Shown here in pieces: positions 1-7,549 of a stretch of 24,296 bases of DNA. Each line of letters starts with the position of its first letter. The first letter of the stretch is position 1. Under the pieces are notes generated by a model that worked only from the letters and a program-made list of their open reading frames with translations, had not been told where the DNA came from and made no database searches. The position numbers and the translations under genes are program-made. Origin of the DNA: Phycisphaerales bacterium UBA6054 (GTDB lineage: Bacteria > Planctomycetota > Phycisphaerae > Phycisphaerales > UBA1924); NCBI GenBank assembly GCA_002429045.1, contig DIYM01000140.1:558-24853 (forward strand), written 5' to 3'.

Positions 1-362
1 TGGCTCGCGCCCGCCTTGCCCGCGGCCGAGATCAATCGGCGGTCCGAGCTGACCACGGTGATCTCGATGCCCTTGGACCGCCCGAGGATGTCCTCGATCA
101 CGTCGTCGGCCTCGAGGCCTCTCCCGGAAAAGACCACCTCGGCCCGCCCCACTCTTGTCCACGCGAGCCCGGCGGCGGTGGTCACGACGCCGTGGCGGAC
201 CCACTCGGGGGCCGGGTTGCCGTCCACCACGATCCGGAGCCGCCGGCCGGAGAACCGGGACCGCCCCACCCGGCCAATCAGCTCCCGGATGTCCAGGCCC
301 CGCCTGGGCGCGGGCAGGGCCCACTGGGCCCGGATCACGTTGAAGGCGTCGACGAGGAGCAT
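1..362 (-). CDS. YacP-type NYN domain protein, C-terminus beyond window
   Basis: The first 120 codons of a minus-strand gene run off the left edge of the window. The protein starts MLLVDAFNVIRAQ, an early beta strand with an Asp (D5) as in NYN/PIN-fold nucleases. It continues with a strand reading RIVVDGN, then EADDVIEDIL and VVSSDRRLISAAG, which together match the YacP-like NYN family (PF05991), proposed RNA-cleaving or RNA-binding proteins. The ATG at 362 is chosen because an in-frame TAG lies five codons upstream and no other start intervenes; no Shine-Dalgarno sequence is evident. It diverges from rpsU. The family call is fairly secure from motif order. The catalytic role is known only by family, and the end of the gene cannot be seen. 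Confidence 0.75.
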   Translation of the reverse strand, partial: MLLVDAFNVIRAQWALPAPRRGLDIRELIGRVGRSRFSGRRLRIVVDGNPAPEWVRHGVVTTAAGLAWTRVGRAEVVFSGRGLEADDVIEDILGRSKGIEITVVSSDRRLISAAGKAGAS

Positions 363-422
363 CGCTGGAGCAGGCTAGCCTTCCCAAATCCGGTGTTTGC
401 GGGCGCTTGGGCACAGAATCGG

Positions 423-451
423 TTGACCGAACCGAATTCCGGGCCTTGGAT
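423..451 (+). promoter_or_regulatory. weak candidate promoter for rpsU
   Basis: TTGACC at 423-428 and TTGGAT at 446-451 are separated by 17 bases. The -35 box fits well but the -10 box is poor. The same region carries an inverted repeat, GTTGACC at 422-428 and GGTCAAC at 461-467, which could be an operator or a leader stem. This is inference only. Confidence 0.2.
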
Positions 452-498
452 GAGAGCCCGGGTCAACGGAACCCGGACCAGCGAAGCAAGGAGTTGGC

Positions 499-675
499 AT
501 GGCGATCCGGATCAAGGCCCGTGGTGGAGAAGGCGTCGATCAGATGATGCGGCGTTTCAAGAAGCTCTGCGAGAAGGAAGGGCTGACCAAGGACATCAAG
601 AAGCGCGAGTTCTACGAGAAGCCCTCGGAACGCCGCCGCCGCGCCGCCCGCAAGGCCGCTCCCCGCCGCGACTGA
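499..675 (+). CDS. rpsU: 30S ribosomal protein S21
   Basis: A 58-residue basic protein starting MAIRIKARGGEGVDQMMRRF and ending in an Arg/Ala-rich tail. This is the classic S21 pattern, with the KKREFYEKPSERRRR segment. S21 joins the 30S platform near the anti-Shine-Dalgarno region of 16S rRNA and helps initiation. The start is fixed by a perfect AAGGAG at 488-493, five bases before the ATG. The length matches the short bacterial forms of the family. It stands alone: a strong intrinsic terminator follows at 703-733, so it is probably monocistronic rather than cotranscribed with trmD. In many bacteria rpsU sits with dnaG and rpoD; here it does not. Confidence 0.95.
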   Translation: MAIRIKARGGEGVDQMMRRFKKLCEKEGLTKDIKKREFYEKPSERRRRAARKAAPRRD

Positions 676-702
676 GACGGGCCCATCGGATGTATGACCG
701 AG

Positions 703-733
703 CCACCGCTCTCCGGGCGGTGGTTTGCTTTTT
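703..733 (+). terminator. intrinsic terminator of rpsU
   Basis: CCACCGC (703-709) pairs perfectly with GCGGTGG (717-723) around a seven-base loop. TTTGCTTTTT follows directly at 724-733. It lies 28 bases after the rpsU stop codon. Confidence 0.88.
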
Positions 734-804
734 GGGACCTGGGATCAGCCGTCACGCGGAAGCGGTGACTCCCGATGGCCGATCCCCGATCGCTATCCTC
801 CCCC

Positions 805-1584
805 ATGCGTATCGACGTGCTCACCACGTTCCCGGAGATGTTCACGCCGGGCTCGCCCGGCGCGATGGGCGTGTCCATCCCAGGTCGAGCCCGTGACGCC
901 GGGCTGCTGGATCTGCACGCGACCAACATCCGTGATTTCGCCGACAACAAGCACCAGAAGACCGACGACCGCCCGTTCGGGGGCGGGCCCGGCATGGTGA
1001 TGATGTGCCAGCCGGTTTGGGACGCCGCGATGCACGCCGAGTCGCTGGACCCCAGACCGGCGCGCCGTCTGTACCTCACGCCGCAAGGCAAGCGGTTCGA
1101 CCAACCGCTCGCGGAGGACCTGGCGTCGTCCGAGCGTCTTTTGATGCTCTGCGGTCACTACGAAGGGGTCGACGAGCGTGTCATCGACGCCCTGGAGCCC
1201 GAGGAGATCTCGATCGGGGACTTCGTGCTCTCTGGCGGGGAGTTGGCGGCGATGGTCGTGATCGACGCGGTTTGCCGCTTGGTACCCGGTGTGCTCGGGC
1301 ACGAGGAATCGGCCCTGAGGGACAGCTTCACGGAACCCCCGGTGACCGACGCGGTCGGATCGCCGCTGACCCGGCGGGATCTGAGCGGCCTGGAACTCCC
1401 GGCGGGGGCGACGCTGCTGGATTGCCCGCAGTACACCCGCCCCCGGGAATGGAAGGGGCGGGCGGTGCCCGGGATCCTGTTCTCGGGTGACCACCGGGCG
1501 GTGGCGAAGTGGCGGCTGGAGCGGATGATCGAGCGGACGCGGGAACGCAGGCCCGACCTGCTCGGGCCCGATCCCGCCGAATAG
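805..1584 (+). CDS. trmD: tRNA (guanine37-N1)-methyltransferase TrmD
   Basis: A 259-residue TrmD, the SPOUT-class enzyme that uses S-adenosylmethionine to make m1G37 next to the anticodon and so prevents frameshifting. Visible family motifs are MRIDVLTTFPEMF at the start, LMLCGHYEGVDERV (113-126), SIGDFVLSGGELAA (136-149) with the knotted cofactor loop, and PQYTRP. The start at 805 is preferred over the in-frame ATG at 775 because TrmD proteins begin directly with this MRI-type strand. No Shine-Dalgarno lies upstream of 805. A TATCCT at 794-799 could be a -10 box placing the transcript start at the ATG. The usual rpsP, rimM and rplS neighbours are absent; rpsU precedes it and hppA follows. 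Confidence 0.95.
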   Translation: MRIDVLTTFPEMFTPGSPGAMGVSIPGRARDAGLLDLHATNIRDFADNKHQKTDDRPFGGGPGMVMMCQPVWDAAMHAESLDPRPARRLYLTPQGKRFDQPLAEDLASSERLLMLCGHYEGVDERVIDALEPEEISIGDFVLSGGELAAMVVIDAVCRLVPGVLGHEESALRDSFTEPPVTDAVGSPLTRRDLSGLELPAGATLLDCPQYTRPREWKGRAVPGILFSGDHRAVAKWRLERMIERTRERRPDLLGPDPAE

Positions 1585-1655
1585 GGCCCGCGGCGCCCGC
1601 TCGGCCCGAATGCCCCGGGCCCGTTCACAGAAGTGTTTTCGCTCCCCTCTGGCGG

Positions 1656-1684
1656 GTGACGTTCGGCTTGACCGATCCTAAACT
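1656..1684 (+). promoter_or_regulatory. candidate hppA promoter and 5' hairpin
   Basis: GTGACG (1656-1661) and TAAACT (1679-1684) lie 17 bases apart, each matching the housekeeping consensus at four of six positions. A transcript would begin near 1691, where TTCCGG (1693-1698) and CCGGAA (1704-1709) form a hairpin at the very 5' end. That leaves a leader of about 115 bases before hppA. The rest of the 1585-1807 gap shows no gene. Confidence 0.3.
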
Positions 1685-1807
1685 CGCAACCCTTCCGGGC
1701 AGACCGGAAACCGTGCGCCCCGACCGTGAAGGGCGTCTGTTGCCACCTCACCAGGCGGAGCGAGCGGGCTGCCGCTTCCAACACACCACGCACACGCGAG
1801 GAAACCA

Positions 1808-4540
1808 ATGACAGTTACGACGATTCCAACCCTCGCGGTCACGGGCGGTCTCCCGTCCTTGTACTGGCTCGCCCCGGTCGGCGCGGTCATCGCGTTGGTC
1901 ATGGCCAAGGTCTTCCAGGGCTCGGTGATGAAGCGCTCTGAGGGCGAGCCGGAGATGATCCGCATCGCCGAAGCGGTCCGCCAGGGTGCCATGGCGTACC
2001 TCACCCGCCAGTACAAGGTCGTCGCGGGCGTGTTCGTCCTGCTGATCGCGTTCCTCGCGCTCATGTCGGCCCTCAACCTCCAGAGCATGTGGTCGCTGAT
2101 CGGTGTTCCGATCGCCGGCATCTTCTCCGGTCTGTGCGGCTGGTTCGGCATGCGGATGGCGACCAACGCGTCGGCCCGCACGACCTTCGCCGCCAAGCAG
2201 TCGCTCAACGAGGGCCTCACCGTCGCGTTCCGCTCGGGCGCGGTCATGGGCCTGAACGTCGTCGGCTTCGCGCTGCTGGATGTCTCGGTCTGGTTCTTCC
2301 TGTTCAACAACGTGCTCGGTGAGGCGATGACCATCACCCAGGTCACCACCGTCATGCTCAGCTTCGGCATGGGCGCCTCGACGCAGGCGTTGTTCGCCCG
2401 CGTGGGCGGCGGCATCTACACCAAGGCCGCCGACGTCGGCGCCGACCTCGTCGGCAAGGTGGAGGCCGGCATCCCCGAGGACGACCCCCGCAACCCCGCG
2501 ACGATCGCCGACAACGTCGGCGACAACGTCGGCGACGTGGCGGGCATGGGCGCCGACCTGTACGAGTCGTACTACGGCTCGATCCTCGCGACGATGGCGC
2601 TCGGAGCCGCGGCCGCGTTCACGGTCGATCATCTCGCCGATTCCCAGGCGTCCGCGTTCGCCCTCAAGCTCGCGGTCGCCCCGATGGCGCTCGCCGGGCT
2701 CGGCATCCTCTGCTCGATCATCGGCGTGTTCGCGGTCAAGGCGAAGGAGAACGCCTCGTTCGCCCAACTCCTCAAGGGCCTGCACAAGGGCGTCTACGTC
2801 GCTTCGGGCCTCATCGTGCTCGGCGCGTTCGGCTTGCTGATGTTCCTCTTCAAGGACGAGGTCGCCCTGGAAGGCATCACGGCGTGGTGGCGCCTCGGCC
2901 TCTCGATCGTCGCCGGTCTGATCTCGGGCCTCGTGATCGCGTACGCGACCGAGTACTACACCTCGTACGAGCACAAGCCCACCAAGCGGATCGCCGAGCA
3001 GGCCCTCACCGGCCCGGCGACCGTCATCATCGCGGGTATCGCCGAAGGCATGAAGTCCACCTGGGCCTCCCTGCTGACCGTGGTCGTCGCCATCATCGCG
3101 GCGTTCACCTTCGCGGGCGGCACCGAGAACTTCCTCATGGGTCTCTACGGCGTCGGCATCGCCGCGGTCGGCATGCTGTCGACCCTCGGCATCACGCTCG
3201 CGACCGACGCGTACGGCCCGATCGCCGACAACGCGGGCGGCAACGCCGAGATGACCGGCCAGCCCCCCCACGTCCGCGAGCGGACCGATATGCTCGACTC
3301 GCTCGGCAACACCACCGCCGCGACCGGCAAGGGCTTCGCGATCGGATCGGCGGCGCTGACCGCCATGGCCCTGTTCGCCGCCTACATCCAGGTTGTCCAG
3401 ACCCAGATCACAACCCAGTCCGTGACCTTCATGGAGAAGGGTTCGTACGCCGCTCCCGCCACCGATACCGACGGCGTGTGGGCCGTGTTCGAGGGCTACG
3501 GCAAGTTCGCCCTGGTCCACGACGGCGCCGAGGGCGGAGAGACCGAGATCGACGGCGGCATGCTGCTCGACATCTCGGGCGGGCACGGCGGCAAGCCCTC
3601 GATGGCGATCGGCGACGTCTTCGACGCGACGGTCGTCAGCGACAGCCGCTACAACGTCCGCATCGTGGTGCCCCACGGGGATCACGACGATATCTACAAC
3701 CTCGATCTCGCGTCGTCCCGGGGCGGCTCGATCTCGGACGTCCTCGCGTTCTACGACGTCACCCTCGCCAACCCGCGTCTGCTGGGCGGCATCTTCATCG
3801 GCGTGCTCCTCGCGTTCCTGTTCTGTGCTCTGACGATGAACGCGGTGGGCCGTGCGGCGTACGCCATGATGGGCGAGTGCCGCCGCCAGTTCGCCAAGAT
3901 GCGCGACGGGCTCCGCAAGAACGGCATGTCCGAAGCGGACGTCGCCAACCCCGACAACTGGCCCAAGGAAGGCCTCGATGTCGACGGGCACCACTACCCC
4001 GACTACGCCAACTGCGTCGCCATCTCGACGAAGGGCGCCCAGAAGGAGATGGTCATCCCGGCGATCATCGCGATCGTCATCCCGATCGCTGTCGGCCTCA
4101 TCCTGTCTGTGCCCGGCGTGATGGGTCTGCTCGCGGGCGGCCTGACGTCCGGCTTCGCGGTCGCGGTCTTCATGGCCAACGCCGGCGGCGCGTGGGACAA
4201 CGCCAAGAAACTCCTCGAGTCGTACGGCAAGACCACCGCCCAGGAGATGGTCGACGGATCCGGCAACTCCTCGAAGGTGCCCGCCGCCGTCCGCGACGCC
4301 ATCGTGGCCCGTGCCAACGAAGCGGTTGCTGCGGGCCGTCCTGACGAGATCGTCTACGGCAAGGGTTCGGAAGACCACAAGGCCACCGTCGTCGGTGACA
4401 CCGTGGGCGACCCCTTCAAGGACACCTCCGGCCCGGCGCTCAACATCCTGATCAAGCTCATCTCGATCGTCTCCGTCGTGTTCGCGGGCCTGATCGTCAA
4501 GTACGGCCCGATCGTCGGCGGGATCCTCGGCATCAACTGA
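1808..4540 (+). CDS. hppA: K+-type membrane-bound ion-pumping pyrophosphatase
   Basis: An integral membrane pyrophosphatase of 910 residues that couples pyrophosphate hydrolysis to H+ and/or Na+ export. The catalytic block is intact: GGGIYTKAADVGADLVGKVE, then EDDPRNPATIADNVGDNVGD, and near the end the GDTVGDPFKDTSGP motif. The GNTTAATGKGFAIG segment has Ala and Gly at the positions that are Lys and Thr in K+-independent enzymes, so it belongs to the K+-dependent group. The pumped ion cannot be decided here. The family is usually about 660-770 residues. The excess is a hydrophilic stretch at roughly residues 533-655, after the GNTTAA helix, plus smaller additions near residues 700-730 and 815-850. 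GAGGAAA at 1798-1804 supports the start. It is a single-gene unit closed by a terminator. Confidence 0.96.
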   Translation: MTVTTIPTLAVTGGLPSLYWLAPVGAVIALVMAKVFQGSVMKRSEGEPEMIRIAEAVRQGAMAYLTRQYKVVAGVFVLLIAFLALMSALNLQSMWSLIGVPIAGIFSGLCGWFGMRMATNASARTTFAAKQSLNEGLTVAFRSGAVMGLNVVGFALLDVSVWFFLFNNVLGEAMTITQVTTVMLSFGMGASTQALFARVGGGIYTKAADVGADLVGKVEAGIPEDDPRNPATIADNVGDNVGDVAGMGADLYESYYGSILATMALGAAAAFTVDHLADSQASAFALKLAVAPMALAGLGILCSIIGVFAVKAKENASFAQLLKGLHKGVYVASGLIVLGAFGLLMFLFKDEVALEGITAWWRLGLSIVAGLISGLVIAYATEYYTSYEHKPTKRIAEQALTGPATVIIAGIAEGMKSTWASLLTVVVAIIAAFTFAGGTENFLMGLYGVGIAAVGMLSTLGITLATDAYGPIADNAGGNAEMTGQPPHVRERTDMLDSLGNTTAATGKGFAIGSAALTAMALFAAYIQVVQTQITTQSVTFMEKGSYAAPATDTDGVWAVFEGYGKFALVHDGAEGGETEIDGGMLLDISGGHGGKPSMAIGDVFDATVVSDSRYNVRIVVPHGDHDDIYNLDLASSRGGSISDVLAFYDVTLANPRLLGGIFIGVLLAFLFCALTMNAVGRAAYAMMGECRRQFAKMRDGLRKNGMSEADVANPDNWPKEGLDVDGHHYPDYANCVAISTKGAQKEMVIPAIIAIVIPIAVGLILSVPGVMGLLAGGLTSGFAVAVFMANAGGAWDNAKKLLESYGKTTAQEMVDGSGNSSKVPAAVRDAIVARANEAVAAGRPDEIVYGKGSEDHKATVVGDTVGDPFKDTSGPALNILIKLISIVSVVFAGLIVKYGPIVGGILGIN

Positions 4541-4567
4541 CCGCCCGGCATCGCTCCGATCTCATCG

Positions 4568-4597
4568 AGCCCCGCGTCTTCGGACGCGGGGCTTTCT
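4568..4597 (+). terminator. intrinsic terminator of hppA
   Basis: An 11-bp perfect stem, AGCCCCGCGTC with GACGCGGGGCT, is capped by a UUCG tetraloop and followed by TTTCT. It lies 27 bases after the hppA stop. Confidence 0.88.
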
Positions 4598-4694
4598 CAT
4601 GACCGCCGCTCGCTCTCCTGATCGCGAACTCGGATCCAAGTCCGCAAAGATCGCGTCAAACAGGGTTTATGGCACGGATAGGGACCCCCTCTTC

Positions 4695-4723
4695 TTGATC
4701 TTGCCCCGAAAGTCTGGTAGAAC
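4695..4723 (+). promoter_or_regulatory. candidate promoter giving a near-leaderless HNH mRNA
   Basis: TTGATC (4695-4700), a 17-base spacer and TAGAAC (4718-4723) end eight bases before the ATG at 4732. The transcript would start within a few bases of the start codon. No Shine-Dalgarno is present, which agrees with leaderless initiation. Confidence 0.45.
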
Positions 4724-4731
4724 CCGTCAGC

Positions 4732-5463
4732 ATGTCGCGTCGGCCCAAGCGTTCCGGAGAGCCGTCCGACCCGTCTCCAGGCAGCGGCGGGCCGGGTGTC
4801 ACGCCCGATGACGCCGCCGCCGTCATCCCGCAAGCCATCGATTTTCAGTCCGGGCTCGAAGCGAAGGTCCTGGTGCTCAACCGCGCCTTTGCGGCGGTCC
4901 GGGTTGTGTCCGCGCGCCGGGCGTTCGTGCTGCTCGCCCGAGATGTCGCCGAGGTCATCGACCCGACCGGCGGCGCCTACACCAACTACGACCTGACCAC
5001 CTGGACCGAACTCTCCGAACTCAAGTACGAGTTCGAGCCCGACGCCCACGACTGGGTCCGCACCGTCCGCATCGACATCGCCGTGCCCAAGATCATCCGC
5101 CTGATCGGGTACGACAAGCTCCCGGCCCAGGGCGTCAAGCTCAACCGACGCAACCTCTTCGCACGCGACCGCAACCGCTGCCAGTACTGCGGCCAGCTAT
5201 TCCCCACCTCCGAGCTCTCGATCGATCACGTCCGCCCCCGCACCCAAGGAGGGCCCGACACGTGGGAGAACCTGGTCTGTGCCTGCGTGAGGTGCAACAG
5301 CAAGAAGGGCGGACGCACGCCCGAGCAGGCGCGGATGAGGCTGATCAGCAAGCCCAAGCAGCCACGCCGCAACCCGCTGATCTCGGTCCGCCTCGGGCAC
5401 GAGAAGTACTCGTCGTGGAAGGCCTTCCTCGACGACGCGTACTGGTCGGTCGAACTGAAGTGA
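4732..5463 (+). CDS. HNH endonuclease family protein
   Basis: A 243-residue protein with a disordered Pro/Ser/Gly-rich start (1-35), an N-terminal domain with VLVLNRAFAAVRVVSARRA (47-65), and a C-terminal HNH module. In the module C150-x2-C153 and C185-x2-C188 form the zinc pair, ELSIDHVRPRTQGG carries the catalytic D165-H166, and the WENL and CNSKKGGRTPEQA segments complete the ββα-metal site. It belongs to a widespread stand-alone HNH family common in planctomycetes, cyanobacteria and Deinococcus, whose role is not known. Nothing around it suggests restriction, toxin or homing: there is no methyltransferase, immunity gene or intron. All predicted catalytic residues are present, so it is likely an active nuclease. 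The substrate is unknown. Confidence 0.88.
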   Translation: MSRRPKRSGEPSDPSPGSGGPGVTPDDAAAVIPQAIDFQSGLEAKVLVLNRAFAAVRVVSARRAFVLLARDVAEVIDPTGGAYTNYDLTTWTELSELKYEFEPDAHDWVRTVRIDIAVPKIIRLIGYDKLPAQGVKLNRRNLFARDRNRCQYCGQLFPTSELSIDHVRPRTQGGPDTWENLVCACVRCNSKKGGRTPEQARMRLISKPKQPRRNPLISVRLGHEKYSSWKAFLDDAYWSVELK

Positions 5464-5480
5464 CCCAGCCACCCTGGCAT

Positions 5481-5613
5481 TCCCGTGCGGCCCGCGCACG
5501 GGACGTCCGGCGTGGGTCTCGCCCCACGACCGACGCGCGGTCCGCGGGACGTTGCTCATCGATCGCTGCGAGGGCGGGACCTGTGCCCGTTCCCGGGGTT
5601 CTCACGCGAGAAC
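5481..5613. repeat. two hairpins between the convergent HNH and phhB genes
   Basis: TCCCGTGCG (5481-5489) pairs with CGCACGGGA (5495-5503) around a five-base loop. GTTCTC (5598-5603) pairs with GAGAAC (5608-5613). Neither is followed by a T-tract on either strand, so they may slow or end transcription from the two converging genes but are not typical intrinsic terminators. The 163-base gap holds no gene I can support. Confidence 0.45.
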
Positions 5614-5626
5614 GCCGACGCCGCGG

Positions 5627-5923
5627 TCAGCCGGCCAGCCGGTCCGCCTCTTCGGCGAGATCGAAGTCCTTCTGCGTGATCCCGCCCGCGTCGTGGGTCG
5701 ACACGGTCAGCGTGACCCGGTTGTACCGGATCAGGATGTCGGGGTGATGCTGGACCCGCTCGGCGTACTCGGCGACCTTGTTCACGAACGCCATCGACCC
5801 GAGGAAATCCCCGAACTGGTAGGTCCGCTGGATCTGCCCGCCCACGCCGGACCACTCGGCCCGCTTCTCGAGCCCCGCCTCGATCTGCTCGTCACTCATC
5901 TTCTCGATCGCCTGGTCGGGCAT
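5627..5923 (-). CDS. phhB: pterin-4a-carbinolamine dehydratase
   Basis: A 98-residue protein that dehydrates 4a-hydroxytetrahydropterin during tetrahydropterin recycling. The family signature is clear: FVNKVAEYAERVQHHPDI, where the HHPD pair is the active-site region, followed by VTLTVSTHDAGGITQKDFDLA. The start at 5923 is fixed by an AGGAGGA Shine-Dalgarno (5928-5934); the longer frame to 5980 adds 19 residues unlike the family. It has no aromatic amino-acid hydroxylase neighbour here, so the partner reaction is not evident. Many bacteria keep such a protein without a hydroxylase, and a role in molybdopterin metabolism or transcription has been suggested for some. It diverges from gluQ with only 64 bases between the start codons. 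Confidence 0.93.
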   Translation of the reverse strand: MPDQAIEKMSDEQIEAGLEKRAEWSGVGGQIQRTYQFGDFLGSMAFVNKVAEYAERVQHHPDILIRYNRVTLTVSTHDAGGITQKDFDLAEEADRLAG

Positions 5924-5952
5924 GGCTTCCTCCTGAGGTCTCGTCCCGCGGG

Positions 5953-5981
5953 TTGCCCCGGGACCCGAGTGTACCCACAAT
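5953..5981 (+). promoter_or_regulatory. candidate promoter giving a leaderless gluQ mRNA
   Basis: TTGCCC (5953-5958), a 17-base spacer and CACAAT (5976-5981) lie directly before the TTG start at 5988, leaving six bases after the -10 box. Each box fits the consensus at four of six positions. No Shine-Dalgarno lies before gluQ. Confidence 0.4.
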
Positions 5982-5987
5982 CACGCC

Positions 5988-6968
5988 TTGGCTCCCGATC
6001 CACCCCCAAGTCGCCCGCCGGCATGCCCGGTCACCCGCCTGGCGCCCTCTCCGACCGGGGCGCTGCACCTCGGCAACGCCCGGACCTTCCTGGTCAACTG
6101 GTGCCTGGCCCGCTCGGCGGGCTGGCGGGTCATCCTCCGCATCGAGGACCTCGACACCCCGCGCATCAAGCCGGGCGCGATCGACGCCACGATCGATACC
6201 CTCCGCTGGCTCGGGCTCGACTGGGACGAGGGCCCCACGATCCAGTCCGATGATCTCGGGCCCTACCGCGACGCGATGCGCCGCCTCGCGGCCGAAGCGC
6301 GCGCCTACCCCTGCGCGCTGACACGCTCCGAGATCGGGTCCGCCGCGTCCGCGCCGAACGAGGGCGACCACGAGACCCGATTCGATCCATCGCTCCGCCC
6401 GCCGGTCCGGTCCGGCCTGTTCACCAACGAGGGCACCAACTGGCGCCTGGTCGTCGAGCGCGGGCAGATCGGGTTCGCGGACCGCTTCGCGGGCGATATC
6501 AGTCTCGACATCCACCACTCGGTCGGCGATTTCCTCGTGTGGACCAAGCGCGGCTGCCCGAGCTACCAGCTCGCGGTGGTCGTCGACGACGCACGCCAGG
6601 GCGTGACAGAGGTGGTGCGCGGCGGCGACCTGATCGACTCGGCGGGGCGCCAGACGCTGCTGTACCGCGCGCTCGGGCTGGGCGTCCCCCCACGCTACAC
6701 CCACCTGCCACTGGTCCGGGGAGGGGACGGGAAACGCCTGGCGAAACGCCACGGCGACACCCGGATCGATCACTACCGCTCCCGTGGCGTTCCCCCCGAG
6801 CGTGTCCTGGCGTTGCTCGCACGATGGTGCGGGGTGGCCGCGGGCGGGTCGGTCTCGAGCCGAGAGCTGGTCGACGCGATCTCCCCCGGTACCATGACCC
6901 ATACCTTGCCCCGGGAGGACATCACCTTCCGCACGGAGGACGACCGATGGCTTTTGGATGGCGCATGA
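5988..6968 (+). CDS. gluQ: glutamyl-queuosine tRNA(Asp) synthetase
   Basis: A 326-residue paralogue of the GluRS catalytic domain. The ATP-binding HIGH-like motif is HLGN (27-30) within RLAPSPTGALHLGNAR, and the KMSKS-like motif is KRLAKR (249-254). It lacks the C-terminal anticodon-binding domain of true GluRS (about 480 residues). GluQ attaches glutamate to queuosine 34 of tRNA-Asp rather than to a 3' end. The zinc ligands known in E. coli YadB begin with a Cys-x-Cys pair; here the site reads YPCALTR, with one Cys, so the metal site looks lost. TTG at 5988 is the only usable in-frame start before the core and gives a 14-residue Pro-rich lead. The last 22 bases overlap the next gene, which points to translational coupling. 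Confidence 0.92.
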   Translation: MAPDPPPSRPPACPVTRLAPSPTGALHLGNARTFLVNWCLARSAGWRVILRIEDLDTPRIKPGAIDATIDTLRWLGLDWDEGPTIQSDDLGPYRDAMRRLAAEARAYPCALTRSEIGSAASAPNEGDHETRFDPSLRPPVRSGLFTNEGTNWRLVVERGQIGFADRFAGDISLDIHHSVGDFLVWTKRGCPSYQLAVVVDDARQGVTEVVRGGDLIDSAGRQTLLYRALGLGVPPRYTHLPLVRGGDGKRLAKRHGDTRIDHYRSRGVPPERVLALLARWCGVAAGGSVSSRELVDAISPGTMTHTLPREDITFRTEDDRWLLDGA

Positions 6969-7471
6969 CCGGGACCCTGACGGCGATCGCACCGATCGCG
7001 ATCGTCGCCTGCATGGCATCGCCGGGCTGCTCGAAGCCCGCCGCACCGGAGGGCTTCGAGGTCGTCGAGGTCGGGGGGCGGTCGTTCACACTCGAGGTCG
7101 TGGCCGACGACGAGAGCCGCACCCTGGGGCTGGGCGGGCGGACCGAGATCCCCGCCGACGGCGGGATGCTGTTCTCGTTCCCGGACTCACGGATCCGCCA
7201 TTTCGTGATGCGTGACTGTCTGGTGGACATCGACATCATCTTCTTGGACGCGGCGGGCAACATCACGGCGATGCACCACATGCCCGCCGAGCCGCCGCAA
7301 ACATCAGAGGAGTCTGATCGCGAGTACGAACTCAGGCTCAAGCGGTATTCGAGCCGGTTCAACGCCCGGTATGCCATCGAACTGCAGGGGGCGATGCTGG
7401 AGAATCTGGATCTGCGAGTCGGGCAGACGGTCAGACTGCCCACGAAACGCCTGGCCGAAATCACCCGCTAA
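6947..7471 (+). CDS. DUF192 family lipoprotein
   Basis: A 174-residue protein of the DUF192 family (PF02643), function unknown. The signature runs from SFTLEVVADDESRTLGLGGRTE through GGMLFSF, HFVMRDCLVDIDIIFLD to ITAMHHMPAEPP. The N-terminus is a lipoprotein signal: basic start, hydrophobic core, and a lipobox IVAC with C22; C28 is a second possibility. The product is therefore likely anchored outside the inner membrane. GGAGGA at 6935-6940, six bases before the ATG and inside the end of gluQ, fixes the start; the longer frame beginning at 6539 is the gluQ shadow. The overlap with gluQ suggests cotranslation, although no functional link between the two families is known. Confidence 0.9.
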   Translation: MAFGWRMTGTLTAIAPIAIVACMASPGCSKPAAPEGFEVVEVGGRSFTLEVVADDESRTLGLGGRTEIPADGGMLFSFPDSRIRHFVMRDCLVDIDIIFLDAAGNITAMHHMPAEPPQTSEESDREYELRLKRYSSRFNARYAIELQGAMLENLDLRVGQTVRLPTKRLAEITR

Positions 7472-7549
7472 AGCCGGGTTGTCGAGGGGTCGATCCCCCG
7501 TAAGAAGCCGGCACGGGGTTCGCCCCGCGGCGAGCACGGGGAGCCTCGC

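Noticed and set aside
1748..4378. Long minus-strand frame of 876 codons opposite hppA
   Set aside because: It mirrors the GC-biased codons of hppA, is full of Arg/Asp/Val/Gly repeats without family motifs, and hppA is unmistakable on the other strand.
5464..5626. Small gene between the HNH and phhB genes
   Set aside because: Frames crossing the gap are shadows extending from neighbouring genes; no start with a ribosome-binding site was found, only two hairpins.
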